Part shown: positions 5,737 through 9,774 of the stretch, piece by piece
Numbering within the stretch: the first letter of the stretch is position 1
How the letters are laid out: every line of letters starts with the position of its first letter
Assembly (NCBI GenBank): GCA_050743125.1
Contig: JBOGEB010000166.1
Span: 1 to 9,774 of the forward strand
From: JBOGEB01 sp050743125
Lineage (GTDB): Bacteria; Actinomycetota; Nitriliruptoria; Euzebyales; Egibacteraceae
DNA: 9,774 nucleotides
Direction of reading: 5' to 3'
The notes under the pieces: model-generated
Databases searched by the model: none
What the model was told of the DNA's origin: nothing
What the model saw: only the letters and a program-made list of their open reading frames with translations
Translations under genes and position numbers: made by a program

Positions 5737-6738
5737 TCAGCCCTTGTCGATCCCACTGTCGCTGATCATCTTCGTCGTCTGACGGTACCCGTCGCCGAGC
5801 TTGTCCAGGTCGACGTTCGGCAGCTCGATCGTGTCCAGCGCTGGAAGGTTCCCCGCTGGCTGGACCCCGGAGGCAAGCGGGTACTCGCGCGTCTTGGTCG
5901 CGAAGTACGTCTGAGCCTCCTGCGAGAGCAGGAACCTCATGAAGCGGGCGGCGTCGTCGGGCTGGTCGCTCGTCTTGAGGACGCTGGCCGTCGTCTCCAA
6001 CAGCATGGAGCCGAGGTCCCCGTTGGGGAAATAGTAGTTGCGGCTCGGCAAGCCCGGGTCTTGGGCGAGGAACTCCTCGTTGTAGTAGTGGTTCACGAGG
6101 CCCATCGGGATCTCGCCGCGGCTGACCGCCTCGACGATCGCGTTGTTGTTCGTGAAGGTCGGCGAGCGGTTCGCGGCCATCGCCCGCAGCCATGCCATGG
6201 TCCGATCGTCACCGACGGACTGGCGCATGCCGGTGATGAAGTCCAGGAACGAGGCGTTGCTCGGCGCGACACCGACCTTGCCCGCGTACTCGGGCGCGGT
6301 GATGTCGAACACCGACCTCGGGAGCTGGGAGTCGGGGACGAGGTCCTTGTTGTAGACGAGCACGCGCAGCCGGCCGCTGATCCCGATCCACTCGCCCTCC
6401 GGGCCGCGGAAGCGCTCTGGCACCGCGGCGAGGTCCCCCGCCGGCAGCGGCGCGAGCATGCCCTGGCTGAAGAGGAACCCGGTCGCGCCGGGGGTTTGGG
6501 AGAGGAACACATCCGCGGGGGAGTTCTTGCCCTCCTCCGCGAGCTTCAGCACGAGATCGGGGGTCTGGCCGTAGCTGACCGCGATCGGAATCCCCGTCTG
6601 GTCCGAGAACTGGTCGAGGAGCGGGCGGATGAGCTCTTGCGTGCGCCCCGAGTAGATCACGAGCTCGTGCTTACGGCTGCAGCCGCCCAGCGCGAGCGTG
6701 AGCACAAGCGCGATCAGGACGGCAAGGATTCGCTTCAT
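5737..6738 (-). CDS. Iron ABC transporter substrate-binding lipoprotein (FbpA/FutA-like)
   Basis: A 333-aa periplasmic-type binding protein predicted to capture ferric iron and pass it to an ABC importer. It has a signal peptide with lipobox LGGC (Cys20), then the class opening ELVIYSGRTQELIRPLLDQF (25-44). The paired tyrosines in LVNHYYNEEF (Tyr218-Tyr219) are the iron-ligand signature of FbpA/FutA proteins. NYYFPNGD (234-241) and the C-terminal KTREYPLA segment are also typical, and the length is normal. The ATG at 6738 is supported by GGGGAG 5 nt upstream; an in-frame GTG lies one codon earlier. No permease or ATPase gene is adjacent on either side, so the rest of the transporter must be encoded elsewhere, or this is an orphan. 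A DtxR-like dyad upstream suggests iron-responsive control. The substrate could be another metal or anion, but the double Tyr favours iron. Confidence 0.92.
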   Translation of the reverse strand: MKRILAVLIALVLTLALGGCSRKHELVIYSGRTQELIRPLLDQFSDQTGIPIAVSYGQTPDLVLKLAEEGKNSPADVFLSQTPGATGFLFSQGMLAPLPAGDLAAVPERFRGPEGEWIGISGRLRVLVYNKDLVPDSQLPRSVFDITAPEYAGKVGVAPSNASFLDFITGMRQSVGDDRTMAWLRAMAANRSPTFTNNNAIVEAVSRGEIPMGLVNHYYNEEFLAQDPGLPSRNYYFPNGDLGSMLLETTASVLKTSDQPDDAARFMRFLLSQEAQTYFATKTREYPLASGVQPAGNLPALDTIELPNVDLDKLGDGYRQTTKMISDSGIDKG

Positions 6739-6743
6739 CACGG

Positions 6744-6749
6744 CTCCCC
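6744..6749 (-). promoter_or_regulatory. Shine-Dalgarno for the iron-binding lipoprotein
   Basis: On the minus strand GGGGAG sits 5 nt before ATG 6738. It is the only purine-rich block close to the start and supports this start over the much longer upstream open frame. Confidence 0.65.
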
Positions 6750-6773
6750 GCTCCCGGGCATCCCCAGATTGTT

Positions 6774-6802
6774 GCTGGCGCCCCTGCCCGTCGGGCGCCA
6801 GC
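6774..6802 (-). promoter_or_regulatory. Perfect 10-bp hairpin in the leader of the iron-protein gene
   Basis: GCTGGCGCCC (6774-6783) and GGGCGCCAGC (6793-6802) are perfect inverted repeats around a 9-nt loop. The hairpin lies between the predicted promoter dyad and the Shine-Dalgarno, so it would be in the 5' untranslated RNA of the iron-protein transcript. No U-run follows it, so a simple terminator is unlikely. An mRNA stabiliser, attenuator part or protein-binding site is possible. Confidence 0.5.
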
Positions 6803-6806
6803 GTTC

Positions 6807-6825
6807 TAAAGTAACCTTTACTGTA
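6807..6825. promoter_or_regulatory. DtxR/IdeR-like operator over a divergent promoter
   Basis: TAAAGTAACCTTTACTGTA is the most AT-rich patch between the two divergent genes. It contains two overlapping dyads, TAAAG-N4-CTTTA and AGTAA-N3-TTACT. Against my recalled DtxR/IdeR pattern TWAGGTWAGSCTWACCTWA it agrees at 14 of 19 positions. TANNNT -10 candidates fall inside it on both strands (plus: TAAAGT, TACTGT; minus: TACAGT, TACTTT). Metal-dependent repression of the iron-protein gene, and perhaps of the glycosyltransferase fusion, is inferred from site and context. The match is imperfect. Confidence 0.4.
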
Positions 6826-6835
6826 GCCGTTTGGC

Positions 6836-6842
6836 GAGGGGG
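6836..6842 (+). promoter_or_regulatory. Shine-Dalgarno for the flippase-glycosyltransferase fusion
   Basis: GAGGGGG lies 7 nt before GTG 6850 and fixes this as the start. The frame stays open far upstream, antisense to the iron-protein gene, but only because of the high GC content. Confidence 0.65.
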
Positions 6843-6849
6843 CGATACG

Positions 6850-8508
6850 GTGCGGGCGCGCTGGTTCGGTGGGTTCCTGCTGCTGGTCGTCGCGTTCGCG
6901 GCGATCGTCCCCGCGGTCGACCTCGGGGCGCTGATGTCGACGGCCCGGGCGGCGATCACGGACCCATGGACGCTCGCCGCAGTGCTCGCAGTCTATGCCG
7001 GGGCGTTCGTGATCCGGGCCGCCATCTGGCGCCGCGTGTTGCCGGCGGTGTCGTTCGGGCACGGCCTCGCCGCGCTCCACGTCGCGCTCGCGGGCAACAA
7101 GCTGCTCCCGTTCCGGCTGGGCGAGGCCCTGCGGGTCACGAGCGTCGTGCGCCGAACCGGCATCTCGCTCGCCGAGGCGACCGCATCGACGATCGCCCTG
7201 CGCGGCGCGGACGTCCTCGCCGTCGTCGTCCTCGCCGTCGTGCTCGGGCCGCGGGTGGTCTCCGGGCTCAGCGGGACCGCGGTGTGGCTGACGGCAGCGC
7301 CCGCCCTGCTGCTCGTCCTCGGTGGGGTCTGGTGGCTGCGCCATCTCAGCGGCAGGCTGCCGGGCCCGCTGGTGGCCGGCGGCGCGCTCGCGGCCTGGGT
7401 CCTGGAGAGCGCGGTGCTCTGGCAGGCCGCGCGTTGGGCGGGGATCGAGCTGACCGCGCTCCAGGCCGTGCTCGTCACCGCCGTGACCGTCGCCGCGCAG
7501 GTCGCCGCGGTGGCCCCGGGAGGGCTCGGCACGTACGAGGCCGCGGCGACCGCCGCGCTCGTCGCCGTCGGCGCCCGGCCGGGGCCGGCGCTCGCGGCGG
7601 CGCTGACCGGGCACGCGGTGAACACCGTCTACGCGCTCCTCGCGGGCGCGGTCGCAGTCGTGGTGCCCGCCCCGGGGCTGTTCGGCCGTCTGCGCCTTCC
7701 CCGGCAAGTGGCGCTGCCGCCCGCCGACGCCGGCGCGCTCGCCGCCGTGCCCCACGCGCCGGTGCTGCTCTTCCTGCCGGCACACAACGAGGAGGCTGCG
7801 ATCGCGGGCGTGATCAACCGCGTTCCCGTCACGGTCTGCGGGCGGCCCGTCCGCTGCCTCGTTGTCGATGACGGCTCGACGGACGGCACCGCGGCGGTCG
7901 CGGCGGCGGCCGGCGCACAGGTGTCCTCGCTCGGGGCGAACCGCGGCCTCGGCGCGGCCGTGCGGCACGGTTTGGCCGCTGGCGTCGCAGCCGGCGCCTG
8001 CGCTGTCGCCTTCTGTGACGCGGACGGCGAGTACGCGCCGGAGGAGTTGGAGCGGCTCGTCGCACCGATCCTCGCCGGCGAGGCCGACTACGTCGTCGGA
8101 TCGCGGTTCGCCGGGCGGATCCGGCGCATGCCCCCGCACCGGCGGCTCGGCAACCGAGTGCTGACCGCGCTGCTCCGCCTCGTCGCCCGCGCCCCGGTGA
8201 CCGACGGCCAGAGCGGCTACCGGGCACTGTCCGCGGTGGCCGCCGCACAGGCCGAGATCGTCCACGACTTCAACTACGCCCAGGTCCTCACCCTGAACCT
8301 GCTGGGTAACGGCTTCCGGTACGCCGAGGTGCCGATCAGCTACGGGTTCCGCGAGACCGGGCGGTCGTTCGTGCGGCTCGGACCCTACCTCCGCCACGTC
8401 ATCCCGGCCGTGCATGCCGAGCTGAACAGGCGACCGGCGGTTGCCCCCGAGCGTCAGGACGTGGTAGGAGGACCCGTTCGCCTGCCCCGCCCGAGGAGCC
8501 CGTCGTGA
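6850..8508 (+). CDS. Fusion of LPG_synthase_TM (flippase-like) domain and family 2 glycosyltransferase
   Basis: A 552-aa two-domain protein. Residues 1 to about 280 form a polytopic membrane domain of the LPG_synthase_TM/UPF0104 type, with the conserved GNKLLPFRLGEALRV segment (about 83-97) and APGGLGTYE (222-230). Residues 305 to about 510 form a cytosolic GT-A fold of the dolichyl-phosphate-mannose-synthase type: LPAHNEE (309-315), VVDDGSTDG (338-346), the metal-binding DAD (390-392), GSRF (417-420) and DGQSGYR (452-458). The GT2 part should load a sugar from a nucleotide donor onto polyprenyl phosphate. The membrane part may anchor it or move the product across the membrane. GTG 6850 is supported by a Shine-Dalgarno, and the start falls right before the first membrane helix. 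No internal stop or frame change separates the domains. It is followed directly by the prenyl-reductase gene. Sugar specificity is unknown. Confidence 0.9.
   Translation: MRARWFGGFLLLVVAFAAIVPAVDLGALMSTARAAITDPWTLAAVLAVYAGAFVIRAAIWRRVLPAVSFGHGLAALHVALAGNKLLPFRLGEALRVTSVVRRTGISLAEATASTIALRGADVLAVVVLAVVLGPRVVSGLSGTAVWLTAAPALLLVLGGVWWLRHLSGRLPGPLVAGGALAAWVLESAVLWQAARWAGIELTALQAVLVTAVTVAAQVAAVAPGGLGTYEAAATAALVAVGARPGPALAAALTGHAVNTVYALLAGAVAVVVPAPGLFGRLRLPRQVALPPADAGALAAVPHAPVLLFLPAHNEEAAIAGVINRVPVTVCGRPVRCLVVDDGSTDGTAAVAAAAGAQVSSLGANRGLGAAVRHGLAAGVAAGACAVAFCDADGEYAPEELERLVAPILAGEADYVVGSRFAGRIRRMPPHRRLGNRVLTALLRLVARAPVTDGQSGYRALSAVAAAQAEIVHDFNYAQVLTLNLLGNGFRYAEVPISYGFRETGRSFVRLGPYLRHVIPAVHAELNRRPAVAPERQDVVGGPVRLPRPRSPS
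8493..8498 (+). promoter_or_regulatory. Shine-Dalgarno placed for the 8-codon minicistron
   Basis: GAGGAG lies 9 nt before the ATG at 8508, but 32 nt before the GTG at 8531. The strongest ribosome site in this junction therefore points at the minicistron rather than at the flavoprotein start. Confidence 0.45.
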
Positions 8509-8534
8509 TGCTGTCTCGACGCACGCGTCGGTGA
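8508..8534 (+). CDS. Possible 8-codon coupling minicistron
   Basis: The ATG at 8508 overlaps the fusion gene's TGA (TGATG, 8506-8510). The frame encodes MLSRRTRR and stops at TGA 8532-8534, which overlaps the flavoprotein GTG as GTGA. It is preceded by GAGGAG at 9 nt. Its likely role, if any, is to carry terminating ribosomes to the downstream start, which has no ribosome site of its own. Alternatively it marks a frameshift at the flavoprotein N-terminus, or arises by chance. Confidence 0.25.
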   Translation: MLSRRTRR

Positions 8535-9685
8535 GACGACATGCGCTGATCGTCGTCGGCGCTGGCCCGGCCGGCGCCGCCGCCGCCCTGCACTTCCTGC
8601 GCCGCCGGCCCGGCGCGTCGGTGCTCCTGCTCGACAAGGCCGCCTTCCCGCGTGACAAGGTCTGCGGCGACGCGATCAGCCCCGACGGGGTCGCCGAGCT
8701 GGAGCGGCTGGGCGCGCGGTCGGTCGTCGACGGGTACGCGCCGATCGCACGGATGCGCGTTCGCTCGCCCGGCGGGGTCGAGGCCAGCGGGACGGCGCCC
8801 GAGCCCGGGTACGTCGTGCCTCGCCAGGTGCTCGACGGGCGGCTCGTGGGCCTTGCGGTCGCCGCTGGCGCCGAGCTGCGCCAGGTCAAGGTCCGCACCG
8901 TCGAGCAGGACGGCCGCGCGGTGCAGGTGGACGGGCGGTTCGAGGCGTCGGCGCTCGTCGGGGCTGACGGCGCGAGCTCGGTCGTGCGGCGCCGGGTCGG
9001 CGTTCCCCCCAATGCGCAGGGCCACGTCGGGATCGCGCTGCGCGGCTACGCGCCGCTGGGCGGCCAGGAGCCCGAGCTCTACCTGGGCTGGGTCGCGGCC
9101 GGCGGCCCGGCCTACGCCTGGGCCTTCCCCATTCGGAGATCCCCACCCATGGACGAGGAGGTACGCAACGTCGGCTTCGGGCTGCTCGCGAGCACTGCGG
9201 CCACACGCCACCTGCTGGAAAGGGGGGTGCGCCGCAACCTTGACCTCGTCGCGCCCGATGCGGCGACGCTGAGGGCGCACCACCTCCCAATGTCGTCTGG
9301 CCGGCCGTGTCCCTATCGCGGCCGGGTGCTGCTCGCCGGTGACGCCGCTGCGCTCGTCAACCCCCTGACCGGGGAAGGGATCTTCTACGCGCTGCTGTCC
9401 GGGCGGCTCGCGGCCCAGGCCGCGCTCGACGCCCCGCATGATCCCGGTCCCCGCTACGCGGCGCTGCTCCGCCATGCGCTCGGCCGGCACTTCCGCCACA
9501 CCGGGCTGCTCGCCCGGATGGCGGCCTGGCCGTGGACGATCGACTCGGTGGTCACCGCTGCCCGCGATCCCGCGGTGCTCCAGACGGTCGGCGAGCTCGC
9601 GTTCGGCAAGGGCGTCGTCACCCCCCGCGTCGTCGCCCACGTCACCGCCGGCTGGCTCCGCCAGCGCCCCCGACCACGCCAGTAG
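8531..9685 (+). CDS. Geranylgeranyl-reductase-family FAD-dependent oxidoreductase
   Basis: A 384-aa flavoprotein of the GGR group, whose members saturate double bonds in isoprenoid chains of lipids, quinones or polyprenols. The FAD-binding GAGPAGAAAALHF lies at residues 10-22. KVCGDAISP (43-51) is the family cysteine motif. VGADGASS (143-150), VLLAGDAAALVNPLTGEGI (266-284, FAD phosphate binding) and a helical C-terminal part follow. It is somewhat short but complete. The GTG at 8531 starts directly at the Rossmann beta strand; it has no Shine-Dalgarno and there is no in-frame ATG nearby, so translation probably depends on coupling with the upstream gene. The pairing with a polyprenyl-phosphate glycosyltransferase suggests a polyprenyl or quinone substrate. 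Other flavin oxidoreductases share this fold, so the substrate is inferred. Confidence 0.88.
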   Translation: MRRHALIVVGAGPAGAAAALHFLRRRPGASVLLLDKAAFPRDKVCGDAISPDGVAELERLGARSVVDGYAPIARMRVRSPGGVEASGTAPEPGYVVPRQVLDGRLVGLAVAAGAELRQVKVRTVEQDGRAVQVDGRFEASALVGADGASSVVRRRVGVPPNAQGHVGIALRGYAPLGGQEPELYLGWVAAGGPAYAWAFPIRRSPPMDEEVRNVGFGLLASTAATRHLLERGVRRNLDLVAPDAATLRAHHLPMSSGRPCPYRGRVLLAGDAAALVNPLTGEGIFYALLSGRLAAQAALDAPHDPGPRYAALLRHALGRHFRHTGLLARMAAWPWTIDSVVTAARDPAVLQTVGELAFGKGVVTPRVVAHVTAGWLRQRPRPRQ

Positions 9686-9774
9686 ATAGCGCGTGTTTGA
9701 ACATTGTTGTGGGGGTCGCGTCGCGTCCCGGGAAGAGGCTCCGACCTGACCGCACCAACCTCCCCCACCCACCC
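9686..9774. other. Right-edge intergenic sequence
   Basis: These 89 bp after the flavoprotein stop hold no supported gene on either strand. GTGGGGG (9709-9715) and CCCCCAC (9762-9768) are inverted but 46 nt apart, too far for a convincing terminator. Confidence 0.4.

Noticed and set aside
5668..6849. Upstream extension of the plus-strand fusion frame, antisense to the iron-protein gene
   Set aside because: No family motif or ribosome site. GTG 6850 with GAGGGGG gives a normal N-terminus at the first membrane helix.
6850..8508. Lysylphosphatidylglycerol synthase as the product
   Set aside because: Only the membrane domain resembles that family. The catalytic aminoacyl-transferase domain is absent and a GT2 domain takes its place.
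5737..9012. A 1091-codon minus-strand open frame covering the iron protein and running antisense through the GT2 fusion and into the flavoprotein
   Set aside because: Only the part from 6738 down has a signal peptide, ribosome site and family motifs. The rest is low-complexity Arg/Gly/Pro sequence opposite a well-supported gene, a normal effect of very high GC.
9709..9768. GTGGGGG/CCCCCAC inverted repeat as a terminator after the flavoprotein
   Set aside because: Seven base pairs with a 46-nt loop and no U-run are not convincing.
8399..9772. A 457-codon minus-strand open frame opposite the flavoprotein
   Set aside because: Composition is Arg/Gly/Ala-rich without motifs, while the plus strand shows clear FAD-binding motifs in order.

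Overview
The window looks like chromosomal DNA from a high-GC actinobacterium. By eye the GC content is very high, codon third positions are mostly G or C, GTG starts are common, and many adjacent genes overlap by 4 bases. The protein set fits this too: a LigC-type ATP-dependent DNA ligase, an Rv2090-like 5'-3' exonuclease, and LPG_synthase_TM and polyprenyl glycosyltransferase families. The genus cannot be fixed from the sequence. No rRNA, tRNA, CRISPR array, transposase or phage gene is visible.

Left third (1-3218): a 13-bp tandem repeat at the edge is followed by a minus-strand pair, a short-chain dehydrogenase (1099-1830) and an ATP-dependent DNA ligase (83-1102), overlapping by GTGA. Only 23 bp separate them from a plus-strand operon of a FEN/PIN-type 5'-3' exonuclease (1854-2714), a possible 27-codon bridging ORF, and a 143-aa protein of unknown function (2787-3218). 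Both divergent genes have a TANNNT box 6-7 nt before the ATG, as expected for leaderless transcripts. Ligase plus flap nuclease suggests a DNA repair role.

Middle (3219-6738): a cupredoxin-like lipoprotein (3435-4031) with an 18-bp repeat in its linker converges on, and overlaps by 14 bp, a GT-C-type polytopic membrane glycosyltransferase (4018-5538, minus). Between that gene and an FbpA-type iron-binding lipoprotein (5737-6738, minus) lies a long imperfect palindrome (5542-5720), the most striking non-coding structure in the window. No Fbp permease or ATPase gene is present here.

Right third (6739-9774): a short divergent regulatory region holds a DtxR/IdeR-like dyad over the likely promoters and a perfect 10-bp hairpin in the iron-protein leader. 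It precedes one reading frame that fuses an LPG_synthase_TM (flippase-like) membrane domain to a family 2 glycosyltransferase of the polyprenyl-phosphate sugar type (6850-8508). Next, possibly coupled through an 8-codon minicistron, comes a geranylgeranyl-reductase-family flavoprotein (8531-9685).

Taken together, the GT2/flippase fusion, the prenyl reductase and the GT-C enzyme could form a polyprenyl-phosphate-sugar pathway: make and possibly saturate the lipid carrier, charge it with sugar, move it across the membrane, and transfer the sugar outside. This is inference. The nearby iron-binding and copper-site lipoproteins act at the same cell surface but have no demonstrated link to it.
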